Assembly (NCBI GenBank): GCA_016218495.1
Contig: JACRDU010000130.1
Location: forward strand, 1-39,103
Source of the DNA: Elusimicrobiota bacterium
GTDB lineage: Bacteria > Elusimicrobiota > Elusimicrobia > UBA1565
Direction of reading: 5' to 3'
DNA length: 39,103 bases
Part shown: positions 7,159 through 14,388 of the stretch, one piece after another
How positions within the stretch are numbered: the first letter of the stretch is position 1
Layout of the letters: the number at the start of each line of letters is the position of its first letter
Notes under the pieces: generated by a model
Told to the model about the DNA's origin: nothing
Databases searched by the model: none
The model's input: only the letters and a program-made list of their open reading frames with translations
Made by a program: the position numbers and the translations under genes

Positions 7159-8615
7159 GGCTGGCCGACGGTGTGCAGCTTCATCATGTTCGTGGTGCCG
7201 CGCACCCCCAGCGGGGTGCCGGCCACGATGACGACGAGGTCGCCCTTGTTGCAGAGGCGCTCCTCCAGCAGCCGCTTCTCGGCGGTCTTGGCGAGCTCGT
7301 CGATGTCGCCGACCCCGGAGATCTTGCGGGGCAGGACCCCCCAGTAGAGCGCCATGCGGCGCCGGGTCTCCTGCACCGGGGAGAAGGCGATGATGGGCAC
7401 GGGCGGCCGGTAGTGGGCGATGAGCCTGGCGGTGGTGCCCGTCTCCGTGAAGACGGCGATGACCTTGACGGGCAGGACGTCGGCGGCGTTAGTCGCCGCT
7501 TCGCTGATCGCCTCGGCCACGCTGAGGCGCCAGAGCTTGCGCGAACGCTCGAGGCGGCGCGGCATGGCCTCCGCCTCGCGCACGATGCGGTCCATCATCA
7601 TGACGGACTCGAGCGGGTACTTGCCGGAGGCGGTCTCGTTGGAGAGCATCACGGCGCTGGTGCCGTCGAAGACGGCGTTGGCCACGTCGGACGCCTCGGC
7701 GCGGGTCGGCCGCGGGTTGCGGGTCATCGACTCGAGCATCTGAGTGGCCGTGATGACGGGGAGGCGGAAGTCCGAGGCGCGGGAGATGATGTGCTTCTGG
7801 GCCGGCGGGACCTTCTCGGGGCTCATCTCGACGCCCAGGTCGCCGCGGGCCACCATCACGCCGTCGGAGGCCTGGATGATCTCCTCGAGGTTCTCGATGG
7901 CCTCGGTCTTCTCCAGCTTGGCGATGATGAGCGGCTCCTTGCCGTAGCGCAGGGCCTCGTGGCGCGCCTCGAGCACGTCTTCGGCGGAGCGCACGAAGCT
8001 GACGGCCACCCAGTTGACGCCCTGCTCGAGGACGAAGCGCAGGTCGGCCTTGTCCTTCTCGGTCAGGGCGGGGATGCGCAGCTTGACGCCGGGGAGGTTG
8101 ATGCCCTTATGCTCGTTGAGGGGCCCGCCGTTGACGATCTCCGTGTGGACCGAGCGGCCGTCCACCGAGAGGACCTTCAGCTCGATGAGGCCGTCGTCGA
8201 TGAGGATGCGGTCGCCCTTGCGGACCTCCTCGTGGAGGTGCGTGTAGGTCGTCCCCACCCTCTGGGCCGTGCCCAGGACCTGTTCCGTCGTGATCTCGAA
8301 GGCCGCTCCGGCCTCGAGGGTCACGGGCCTGCCGCCCTCCAGCTTCCCGGTGCGGATCTTGGGCCCCTGCAGGTCCCCGATGATGGACATCGGCTTCTCG
8401 AGGCGGCGCGAGCAGTCGCGCACCATGCGAACCAGCGCGGCGTGGTCGTCGTGCGCGCCGTGGGAGAGGTTCAGGCGCACGACGTCCATCCCGGCCTGGG
8501 CGAGCGCGTCGATGCGCTCCTGGGTGTTGCTCGAAGGGCCGAGCGTGCAGACGATCTTGGCCCGGCGTACGTCCTTGAGCGGCGCGTCTTCCGAAAGCAG
8601 GTTTCCAGAGGTCAT
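7155..8615 (-). CDS. pyk: Pyruvate kinase
   Basis: 486 aa, the normal bacterial length. It converts phosphoenolpyruvate and ADP to pyruvate and ATP, the last step of glycolysis, in the cytoplasm. Diagnostic segments are KIVCTLGPSS near the N-terminus, MDVVRLNLSHG, DLQGPKIRTG, the catalytic-lysine region LIIAKLEKTEAIENL, the metal site GVMVARGDLGVE, and TATQMLESM...PTRAEASDVANAVFDG. The C-terminal domain is complete and ends GVRGTTNMMKLHTV. The start is ATG 8615, 8 bases after a TAGAAT box. An in-frame ATG at 8657 would start upstream of that box and inside the divergent thioesterase gene, so it is rejected. Confidence 0.97.
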   Translation of the reverse strand: MTSGNLLSEDAPLKDVRRAKIVCTLGPSSNTQERIDALAQAGMDVVRLNLSHGAHDDHAALVRMVRDCSRRLEKPMSIIGDLQGPKIRTGKLEGGRPVTLEAGAAFEITTEQVLGTAQRVGTTYTHLHEEVRKGDRILIDDGLIELKVLSVDGRSVHTEIVNGGPLNEHKGINLPGVKLRIPALTEKDKADLRFVLEQGVNWVAVSFVRSAEDVLEARHEALRYGKEPLIIAKLEKTEAIENLEEIIQASDGVMVARGDLGVEMSPEKVPPAQKHIISRASDFRLPVITATQMLESMTRNPRPTRAEASDVANAVFDGTSAVMLSNETASGKYPLESVMMMDRIVREAEAMPRRLERSRKLWRLSVAEAISEAATNAADVLPVKVIAVFTETGTTARLIAHYRPPVPIIAFSPVQETRRRMALYWGVLPRKISGVGDIDELAKTAEKRLLEERLCNKGDLVVIVAGTPLGVRGTTNMMKLHTVGQP

Positions 8616-8623
8616 GGACGGGG

Positions 8624-8629
8624 ATTCTA
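8624..8629 (-). promoter_or_regulatory. -10-like box of pyk
   Basis: TAGAAT on the minus strand ends 8 bases before the pyk ATG. Its -35 region would fall at about 8646-8653, on top of the thioesterase start codon; no strong -35 is seen. It interleaves with the plus-strand box at 8639-8644. Confidence 0.6.
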
Positions 8630-8638
8630 CCATTTCGA

Positions 8639-8644
8639 TAGAAT
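8639..8644 (+). promoter_or_regulatory. -10-like box of the thioesterase gene, leaderless
   Basis: TAGAAT ends exactly 6 bases before the ATG at 8651, so transcription should start at or next to the start codon. TGGACG (8615-8620) lies 18 bases upstream as a possible -35 with 4 of 6 consensus positions; it overlaps the pyk start codon. Confidence 0.6.
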
Positions 8645-8650
8645 GCCCAC

Positions 8651-9106
8651 ATGCCAACCCAGAAGCCCGTTCGCCTCTCCCGGACGATTCTGTCGGACCT
8701 CATGTCCCCCCCCGACGCCAACCTGCACGGGACGGTCTTCGGGGGCAAGGTCCTGGCGATGGTCGACAAGGCGGCGGCGGTGTGCGCGATGCGCCACGCG
8801 GGCTGCCTCTGCGTGACGGTGGCGATGGACCGCGTCGAGTTCCTCGTCCCGATCGAGGTCGGCGACGTCGTCATCGTCGAAGCGCAGGTCAACGGGGTGG
8901 GGCGGACCTCCATGGAGGTCGGCGTGGAGGTCTATGCGGAGCTGCCCGGAGGCGGGGAGCGGCGGCATACGAACTCCTGCCTGGTCACGATGGTGGCGGT
9001 CGACAAGAAGCGCCGCCCGGTGGCGGTGCCGGGCGTCGTCACGGAGACGCCCGACGAAAAACGCCGGGCGAAGGAGGCCGCGGTGCGGCGCGGCGCGCGG
9101 CGCTAG
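8651..9106 (+). CDS. Acyl-CoA thioesterase, hotdog fold (YciA/BFIT type)
   Basis: 151 aa, a single hotdog domain. These cytoplasmic enzymes hydrolyse acyl-CoA to free acid and CoA. The typical segment is PPDANLHGTVFGGKVLAMVD (residues 18-37), matching the NxxGxxxGGxLMxxMD motif. VTVAMDRVEFLVPIEVGDVV and NSCLVTMVAVD follow at the expected positions. The C-terminus (DEKRRAKEAAVRRG) is a short basic tail. It is transcribed divergently from pyk with 35 bases between start codons and is probably leaderless. The next gene starts 15 bases downstream and may be co-transcribed. Chain-length preference cannot be read from the sequence. Confidence 0.92.
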   Translation: MPTQKPVRLSRTILSDLMSPPDANLHGTVFGGKVLAMVDKAAAVCAMRHAGCLCVTVAMDRVEFLVPIEVGDVVIVEAQVNGVGRTSMEVGVEVYAELPGGGERRHTNSCLVTMVAVDKKRRPVAVPGVVTETPDEKRRAKEAAVRRGARR

Positions 9107-9121
9107 GCCATGGGAGGGTTC

Positions 9122-9649
9122 ATGTCCAGATTGAAGACGGCGGCCCTGGCGGTCATGGCGCTGGCCGCGCCGCTGTGCGCGCCTGCTTCGGCGGAGTCCC
9201 CGCCCTGCTTCAGCCACGAGGAGTTCTTCACCATCATCGACAACATGGTCGGCTCGCGGCGGCTGCGGCCCCGGGACGTGAACGCCGTCCTGCCCAAGCC
9301 CGTCAAGTTCGAGCGCGAGCCGGACAACGACTTCTTCCAGATGTACCGGGCCGTCGCGTCCACGGGCTCGTGGCTGACGGCCGTCGACCTGCGGGTGGGC
9401 CGCAAGGACTCGGCGCGCAGCTACCTGGTGTTCGACACCGCCGCCTGCCTCAAGATGGAGGCGAAGATGGTCTTCGAGCGCTACGGCAGCGGCTACAAGA
9501 TCCGCGGCCCGGACCCGTACGACATCAACGAATACTCGGGGTGCTACGAATACCAGGCCGGGAAGATGGGCGAGGCCCAGCTCCGCTTCTGCTTCGGCTC
9601 GGGGCGCAAGCCCCTGCTCGTGCGTGTGACGGTGGACCGGGTGCCTTAG
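9122..9649 (+). CDS. Small secreted protein of unknown function
   Basis: 175 aa. Signal peptide at residues 1-25 (MSRLKTAALAVMALAAPLCA, cleavage near ASA-ES). The mature protein has conserved-looking cysteines (PPCFSHEE, TAACLK, SGCYEY, RFCFGSG), so one or two disulfides are likely in the periplasm. No family recognised. An ATG at 9110 is also in frame, but GGGAGGG lies 3 bases before the ATG at 9122, which decides the start. It sits just downstream of the thioesterase. Its stop overlaps the stop of the convergent dus gene (9646-9649). Confidence 0.8.
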   Translation: MSRLKTAALAVMALAAPLCAPASAESPPCFSHEEFFTIIDNMVGSRRLRPRDVNAVLPKPVKFEREPDNDFFQMYRAVASTGSWLTAVDLRVGRKDSARSYLVFDTAACLKMEAKMVFERYGSGYKIRGPDPYDINEYSGCYEYQAGKMGEAQLRFCFGSGRKPLLVRVTVDRVP

Positions 9650-10638
9650 CCGGCCGCGCCCGCGGGGTCGAAGCCTTCGATGTGGGCGCGAATGGTCGCG
9701 GTGTCCCGGGCGAGGCAGACCTGGTTGCGGAACCGGGCCGAGCCCGGATAGCCCGAGAAGTACCAGGCCGCGATGCGCTTCATGTTGTTGGCGGCGTAGC
9801 GCTCCCCCTCGTAGAGCACCTCGAGGTCGAGGTGGCGCAGCAGGGTCGCCTTCTTCTCCGCGAAATCCGGGACGAAGTCGGGGCTGGACGAACCGGCCAG
9901 CGCGTTGGCGATGTTCCGGTAGAGCCAGGGGTTGCCGAGGGCGCCCCGCCCCAGCATCACGGCGTCGCAGCCGCTCTCGGCGACGAGGCGCTTCGCGTCG
10001 GCGGCGCAGCGCACGTCCCCGTTGCCGATGACCGGAATCCGTACGGCCGCCTTCACCCGGCCGATGGCCGAGTAGTCGGCGTCCCCGGAATACCTCTGCT
10101 CGCGGGTGCGTCCGTGCACGGCGACGGCCTTCACCCCCGCGCCCTCGGCGCGCTTGGCCGCCTCGACGGCCTCCCTGCCGGAGGGGTCGCGGTAGCCGAG
10201 GCGCATCTTGACGGTGACCGGGATGCGCCGGACGGCCCGGACGACGGCTTCGAAGATGGCGCCGGCCTTCTGCGGGTTCTGCAGCAGGGCCGAGCCGGCC
10301 CCGTCGCCCCCCCCCGTCACCTTCGGCACCGGACAGCCCAGGTTCAGGTCCACCAGGTCGAAGCCCATGTCCTCGATGCGGGCGGCCGCCTCGGCCATGA
10401 CGGCCGGGTCGCAGCCAACGAGCTGCGCCCCCAGCGGCCGGTCGGCCTCGGCCGTCTTCATCAGGCCCAGGGTCTTCTTCGAATCCTGCACGAGCGCATG
10501 GGCGGAGACCATCTCGAGATAGGCGAATTCCAGGCCCTTCTCCCGGGCCACGATGCGGAAGGGCAGGTCGGTGCAGGCCGCCATCGGGGACTGGATCACT
10601 CCCGAGGTGAGGCGCAGGGCGCCGAGCTGTAGGGGCAT
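9646..10638 (-). CDS. dusB: tRNA-dihydrouridine synthase (DusB-like)
   Basis: 330 aa. Dus enzymes are FMN proteins that reduce uridines in tRNA with NADPH. The TIM-barrel motifs are present: SPMAACTDLPFR at the N-terminus, DLNLGCPVPKV with the catalytic Cys at residue 102, GAGSALLQNP, KMRLGY, VHGRTREQRYSG, IGNGDV and GRGALGNPWL. The loop after the catalytic Cys (VTGGGDGAGSALL) looks about two residues longer than in familiar DusB proteins. Two ATGs occur in tandem at 10641 and 10638. TATAAT ends 6 bases before the second, which I take as a leaderless start. Assignment to DusB rather than another Dus subgroup is likely but not certain. Confidence 0.93.
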   Translation of the reverse strand: MPLQLGALRLTSGVIQSPMAACTDLPFRIVAREKGLEFAYLEMVSAHALVQDSKKTLGLMKTAEADRPLGAQLVGCDPAVMAEAAARIEDMGFDLVDLNLGCPVPKVTGGGDGAGSALLQNPQKAGAIFEAVVRAVRRIPVTVKMRLGYRDPSGREAVEAAKRAEGAGVKAVAVHGRTREQRYSGDADYSAIGRVKAAVRIPVIGNGDVRCAADAKRLVAESGCDAVMLGRGALGNPWLYRNIANALAGSSSPDFVPDFAEKKATLLRHLDLEVLYEGERYAANNMKRIAAWYFSGYPGSARFRNQVCLARDTATIRAHIEGFDPAGAAG

Positions 10639-10644
10639 CATCGA

Positions 10645-10650
10645 ATTATA
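10645..10650 (-). promoter_or_regulatory. Consensus -10 TATAAT of dus, leaderless
   Basis: TATAAT on the minus strand ends 3 bases before one ATG and 6 bases before the next. A start site 7 bases downstream of the box falls on the second ATG. Its -35 region (about 10668-10673) abuts the pilT-like promoter on the other strand. Confidence 0.7.
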
Positions 10651-10661
10651 CCAGTCCGGCC

Positions 10662-10690
10662 TTGAAAATCCGACGACGAAGGGGTAGGCT
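10662..10690 (+). promoter_or_regulatory. Promoter of the pilT-like operon, leaderless
   Basis: TTGAAA (10662-10667, 5 of 6 positions of the -35 consensus), a 17-base spacer, then TAGGCT (10685-10690), which ends exactly 6 bases before the ATG at 10697. There is no Shine-Dalgarno sequence. Spacing and hexamers make this one of the best-supported promoters in the window. Confidence 0.7.
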
Positions 10691-10696
10691 TAGGGC

Positions 10697-11749
10697 ATGT
10701 CCGACACCGAGCTCCTGGCACTCCTCTCCGACACCATCAACCGCGGCGCCTCAGACCTGCACCTCATCCACGGCTATCCTCCCATCCAGCGCGTGGCCAA
10801 CGAGGTCGTCCCGATGCCCCGTCCGCCGCTGGACTCCTCGACCATATGGGCTCTGGTCAAGCCCTATCTCGAGCAGCACCACGAGGAGCTCTTCAAGAAG
10901 GAGCTCAGGGTCAACGTCTCCTTCACCATCCCCAACGTCGGCCGCTTCCGCATGAACCTGGCCCGGGCCCAAGGGACGGTCAGCGCTTCCATCCGCTCGA
11001 TTCCCAGCCGCATCTATCCCCTTTCGGCGCTGGGGCTCCCCCCCATCGTCGGAACGCTCACCCAGAAGCGCCGCGGCATCGTGTTCATCACTGGGCCCAC
11101 CGGCTCGGGTAAATCCACGACGATGGCGGCGATGCTCGACCACATCAACCGCGAGGGCTGGCCGGGGAAGATCGTCACCATCGAGGACCCCATCGAGACG
11201 CTCTTCGTGCCCGCGAAGTCCTTCTTCCTCCAGCGCGAGGTCGGAGTCGACACGCCTTCCTTCGAGATGGGCATCGAGGACGCCCTGCGCCAGGACCCCG
11301 ACGTGGTCTGCATCGGGGAGCTGCGGACCACCGAGTCCATCCGCGCCGCGATCACCGCCGCCGAGACGGGCCACCTCGTGCTCACGACCCTGCACACCCC
11401 CGACGCCGCGAAGACCGCCCAGCGCGTCATCTCGATGTTCCCGGGCAACGAGCAGGACACCATCCGCGACCAGCTCTCCAACACCTTGGAGGCCGTCATC
11501 TCCCAGGACCTGCTGCCGCGCGCGGACAAGCGCGGCCTGGTGCTGGCCATCGAGGTCATGCTGGCCACGTCGGCCGCCCGGCAGCTGCTGCGCAAGGGCG
11601 ACATCCAGCAGCTCTACGACATCCTGCACACCGGGACGAGCCAGGGGATGATCTCGAAGGACGCCTCGCTCAAATCGCTCTTCCAGCGCCAGGTGATCAG
11701 CCGCGAGGTGGCGATAGCGAACATGCGCGACCCGCGGCTCCTATCGTGA
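10697..11749 (+). CDS. pilT: PilT-like type IV pilus retraction ATPase
   Basis: 350 aa, the usual PilT length. PilT hexamers sit at the cytoplasmic base of type IV pili and power retraction. The N-terminal half has the PAS-like RGASDLHL start of the family. Walker A is GPTGSGKST (about residues 133-141). The Asp box is IVTIEDPIETLF, with QREVGVDT after it. Walker B is DPDVVCIGELRTTESI, followed by the His-box segment AAETGHLVLTTLHTPDAAKT. Classical PilT has GEMRDLETI where this protein has GELRTTESI, so it may be a divergent paralogue. No other pilus gene is in the window. First gene of a five-gene operon; its stop overlaps the next GTG start (GTGA). Confidence 0.88.
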   Translation: MSDTELLALLSDTINRGASDLHLIHGYPPIQRVANEVVPMPRPPLDSSTIWALVKPYLEQHHEELFKKELRVNVSFTIPNVGRFRMNLARAQGTVSASIRSIPSRIYPLSALGLPPIVGTLTQKRRGIVFITGPTGSGKSTTMAAMLDHINREGWPGKIVTIEDPIETLFVPAKSFFLQREVGVDTPSFEMGIEDALRQDPDVVCIGELRTTESIRAAITAAETGHLVLTTLHTPDAAKTAQRVISMFPGNEQDTIRDQLSNTLEAVISQDLLPRADKRGLVLAIEVMLATSAARQLLRKGDIQQLYDILHTGTSQGMISKDASLKSLFQRQVISREVAIANMRDPRLLS

Positions 11750-12795
11750 GGTCCGCCGGCCTCCTGCTGACCGCCGCCGCCGCCGCGGTCTGGGGGGCCG
11801 GCGCCGCCTGGGCCGCCGCGCCGGTGTCCCATTGTCCGGACGGGTCTCGGCCCAGCCGGACGGTCGACGCGCGCAGGCCGTGGGCCTGCGTCCTCACCAG
11901 CGAGCGGTACCGCGACGGCCACGAATGCCCGTCGGGCTCCCATGCCGTGACGACCACCGACGTGAACTCCCCGTTCAAGTGCGGGGTGGACGGGGTCGTG
12001 CTCGCCGTTCCGCGCGGGATCTGCCCCCCCGGGAACCAGGCGGTCCCGTCGACCGACCCTGAGAAGCCCTACGAGTGCGAAGCGGTCGGGAAGGGGTTCA
12101 TGGGCGGGCCGCGCTGTCCGCGCGGGACCAGGCCGGTCCCCACCCCCGGGGCGCTGCAGTCCTTCAAATGCGTCTCCGGGCCGGGGCCGGCCGACCCGCT
12201 CCCCGCCGCCACCCCGTCGTTCGACGCGGAGGCGAAGCCGGTCCGTCCGGCGGCCAAGGAAGCGCCCCCCAAGGGAGGCGCCTGCCCGAAGGGGACCCGG
12301 CGCATCGTCACGGAGAACCCGTTCGAACCCGTGCAATGCGTCCCCGAGGACGACGCGCTGCCGAAGCGCTTCGCCTACAAGGCGTTCAAGCGCTCCGGCG
12401 CGCTGTCGTTCGAATACCCGGTGGGCTGGAACCTGACCGACGGGTGGACCGACGCCGAACCGGCCGTTTACATCATGGCCGACCGGGGGCGCGACGGCCG
12501 TCCGGTGAGCCTGAGCATCATGCGGCACCGCCGGAGCTCGCCCGGCTACGTCGAAATCGAGACCCGGGTCTGGCAGGAAGAGGACTGGCACCAGGCCAAG
12601 GAGCTCGACCGCTCGCGCGAAGGCGGGCTGGTCACCATCCACCTCGAGCTCGGCGGCGAAGGCCGGCTCTCCCTGATCGGCGTCCGCGACGGGTATTTCG
12701 CGCTGGCCTACGGCGCCCCGGCCGACCTGTACAAGGGCTATCTCCCCGCCTACGAGCGCCTGCTCAAGACATTCCGGAACCTGGAGACCCGCTGA
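11746..12795 (+). CDS. Secreted Cys-repeat protein with PsbP-like C-terminal domain
   Basis: 349 aa, GTG start overlapping the PilT stop. Residues 1-24 form a signal peptide (AAAAAVWGAGAAWA). Residues 30 to about 198 contain five degenerate repeats of CPxG...xxC: CPDGSRP, CPSGSHA, CPPGNQA, CPRGTRP and CPKGTRR. Each is followed 15-18 residues later by a second Cys after an aromatic or Val/Gln (PWACV, PFKCG, PYECE, SFKCV, PVQCV). One disulfide per repeat is likely. Residues about 205-349 form a separate domain (SFEYPVGWNLTDGW ... YERLLKTFRNLE) with the pattern of PsbP/DUF1795-like folds. I do not recognise the full protein. Co-transcription with the PilT-like ATPase suggests a surface or pilus-related role, but this is inference. 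Confidence 0.8.
   Translation: MRSAGLLLTAAAAAVWGAGAAWAAAPVSHCPDGSRPSRTVDARRPWACVLTSERYRDGHECPSGSHAVTTTDVNSPFKCGVDGVVLAVPRGICPPGNQAVPSTDPEKPYECEAVGKGFMGGPRCPRGTRPVPTPGALQSFKCVSGPGPADPLPAATPSFDAEAKPVRPAAKEAPPKGGACPKGTRRIVTENPFEPVQCVPEDDALPKRFAYKAFKRSGALSFEYPVGWNLTDGWTDAEPAVYIMADRGRDGRPVSLSIMRHRRSSPGYVEIETRVWQEEDWHQAKELDRSREGGLVTIHLELGGEGRLSLIGVRDGYFALAYGAPADLYKGYLPAYERLLKTFRNLETR
11833..12339 (+). repeat. Five CPxG two-cysteine protein repeats
   Basis: The five units encode CPxG(S/N/T), then about 10 variable residues, then a hydrophobic or aromatic position, one residue and Cys. Spacing between units is about 30-40 residues, with a longer Pro/Ala linker before the last. The DNA has diverged, so the duplication is old or under selection at protein level. 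Confidence 0.75.
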
Positions 12796-12797
12796 GC

Positions 12798-13574
12798 ATG
12801 ATCCGCCGCTCGACCGATTCGGGCGTCCTCGTCCTCGAGCTCGACGCGCCGCCGGACAACGCGCTGACCACGGCTCTCCTCGACGAGCTCGCGCGGGCCG
12901 TCGGGGCCGCCGCCGGCGACCCGGCGGTCAAGGGCCTCGTCCTGGCGTCCGCCCGTCCCAGGGTTTTCTCCTCGGGCCTCAGCGTCCCCGAGCTGGCGCC
13001 CGACGCCGGGCTGGGCACCGCCCCCTTCCGCCGCCTCATCTCGGCGCACCGGGCGCTGGCCGCCTTCCCGAAGCCCAGCACGGCCGCGGTGGGCGGCTTG
13101 GCCGTCCTCGGCGGCTGGATCCTGGCGCTGGGCTGCGACGCGCGCGTCTTCTCGGCCGACGCCAAATGCACGCTCTCCGAGGTCCGGCTGGGCCTCTCGC
13201 CGACCGAGGCGCTGGTCCGGACCTCGCTCAGCCTGGCCCGCGACCCCGGCGCCGTGCGCCGGATGGTCCTCAAGGGCGGGCCCCTGCGCGCCGATGAGGC
13301 GCTGGCGGCGGGCCTGGCCGATGCCGTAGTCCCCGCTTCCGAGCTGCGCGAGGCTGCCGTGCGCGAGGCGCGCTCCCTCGGGCGCGTCCCGCCGGGGGCC
13401 TACGCCGCGGTCAAGCGCGACCTCCGGGCGGCCTGGGGGCTCGACGACCCCGCGCTGTGGGAACGCTCGGTGGGGGCGTTCGAGGCGCTCCACGCCGGCG
13501 CGGAGGCCCGCGCGGGCCTGGCGGCCGCCGCGGGCAAGGCCATGCGCAGGGCGGGAGGCGGCGATGTTCTCTGA
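12798..13574 (+). CDS. Crotonase-family protein, probable enoyl-CoA isomerase (ECI-like)
   Basis: 258 aa, single crotonase domain acting on acyl-CoA thioesters. The oxyanion-hole segments are RVFSSGLSVPEL (about 55-66) and AVGGLAVLGGWILALGCDARVFS (97-119). Enoyl-CoA hydratases use two glutamates. Here the first is replaced (Ile108 at the GGGCE position) and only the second remains (Glu128 in LSEVRLGL). This single-Glu pattern is that of delta3,delta2-enoyl-CoA isomerases, and FSSGL plus the SEVRLGL context also fit that group. It is the third operon gene, 2 bases after the previous stop, and overlaps the SDR gene by 11 bases. Isomerase activity is inferred from residues, so hydratase-related functions remain possible. 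Confidence 0.88.
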   Translation: MIRRSTDSGVLVLELDAPPDNALTTALLDELARAVGAAAGDPAVKGLVLASARPRVFSSGLSVPELAPDAGLGTAPFRRLISAHRALAAFPKPSTAAVGGLAVLGGWILALGCDARVFSADAKCTLSEVRLGLSPTEALVRTSLSLARDPGAVRRMVLKGGPLRADEALAAGLADAVVPASELREAAVREARSLGRVPPGAYAAVKRDLRAAWGLDDPALWERSVGAFEALHAGAEARAGLAAAAGKAMRRAGGGDVL

Positions 13575-14388
13575 GGGGCTGTTCCGCGGGAAGGTGGCCT
13601 GCGTCACCGGGTCGGGCACCGGCATCGGGAAGGCCATCGCGCTGGAGTTCGCCCGCCTCGGCTGCGACGTCGTGCTGGCGGCCCGCAACGCCGAGCGCCT
13701 CGAGGCCGCGGCGGGGCAGGTCCGCGCGCTGGGACGGCGCGCCCTGGTCGTCCCGACCGACGTGGCCGAGCATCCCCAGGTCAAGCGCATGGTCCAGGCG
13801 GCCTTGACGGAGCTGGGAGGCCTCGACTTCCTGGTCAACAACGCCGCGGCCAACTTCATCCGTCCCACGCGGATGATGACGGCCTTGCGCTGGAAGACCG
13901 TCGTCGACATCGTCCTCAACGGGACCTTCTACGGTTGCCTCGAAGCCGGCAAGGCCATGCTGGGACGGGGCGGGGGCAGCATCGTCAACATCGTGGCGGC
14001 CTACGCCTGGACCGGGGCTCCCGGGATAGCCGCCTCCGCTTCGGCCAAGGCCGGGGTCGTCACGCTGACCCGCACCCTCGGCGCGGAATGGGCGTCGGGA
14101 GGGGTCAGGGTCAACGCCATCGCCCCCGGGCTCATCGACACGCCGCAGACGCGCGAGAGGCTCTGGCCCACGCCCGAGATGTCGGCGCGCGTGCTGGCTT
14201 CGGTCCCGATGGGCCGCTTCGGGGAGGAGGCCGACGTGGCGAACCTCGCCGCCTACCTCTGCTCGCCGATGGGACGCTACATCACCGGCGAGACGGTCGT
14301 GGCCGACGGAGGCCAGCACCTCGGCCGGGGGGCCCTGGACATGATGGGAGAGCTCAAGGCCGTGCGCCGTCCCCGGGGGACGGCATGA
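13564..14388 (+). CDS. SDR oxidoreductase, probable 2,4-dienoyl-CoA reductase (DECR1-like)
   Basis: 274 aa. The NADP(H)-binding loop is TGSGTGIGK (residues 15-23), with AARN at the 2'-phosphate position and NNAAANFI in place of the NNAG motif. The classical SDR YxxxK is absent: position K-4 is Ser158, Lys162 is present and Tyr147 lies 15 residues before it. Human mitochondrial DECR1 has the same Ser-4 and Tyr-15 arrangement, and the segments WKTVVDIVLNGT and SASAKAG match it closely. The enzyme should reduce 2,4-dienoyl-CoA during breakdown of unsaturated fatty acids. GGGAGG lies 5 bases before the ATG, inside the end of the isomerase gene. The stop overlaps the DUF502 start (ATGA). Confidence 0.9.
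   Translation: MFSEGLFRGKVACVTGSGTGIGKAIALEFARLGCDVVLAARNAERLEAAAGQVRALGRRALVVPTDVAEHPQVKRMVQAALTELGGLDFLVNNAAANFIRPTRMMTALRWKTVVDIVLNGTFYGCLEAGKAMLGRGGGSIVNIVAAYAWTGAPGIAASASAKAGVVTLTRTLGAEWASGGVRVNAIAPGLIDTPQTRERLWPTPEMSARVLASVPMGRFGEEADVANLAAYLCSPMGRYITGETVVADGGQHLGRGALDMMGELKAVRRPRGTA

Noticed and set aside
8615-8657. ATG at 8657 as pyk start
   Set aside because: It would place the TAGAAT box inside the gene and overlap the divergent start codon; the family alignment begins near the ATG at 8615.
6324-8816. 830-codon plus-strand frame spanning the hydrolase and the antisense of pyk
   Set aside because: It crosses two well-supported genes in other frames; its Arg/Gly/His-rich translation matches no family.
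10290-10325. Insertion in the loop after the Dus catalytic Cys as a new subfamily mark
   Set aside because: The loop (VTGGGDGAGSALL) is only about two residues longer than usual and this region varies between Dus groups; not enough to claim novelty.
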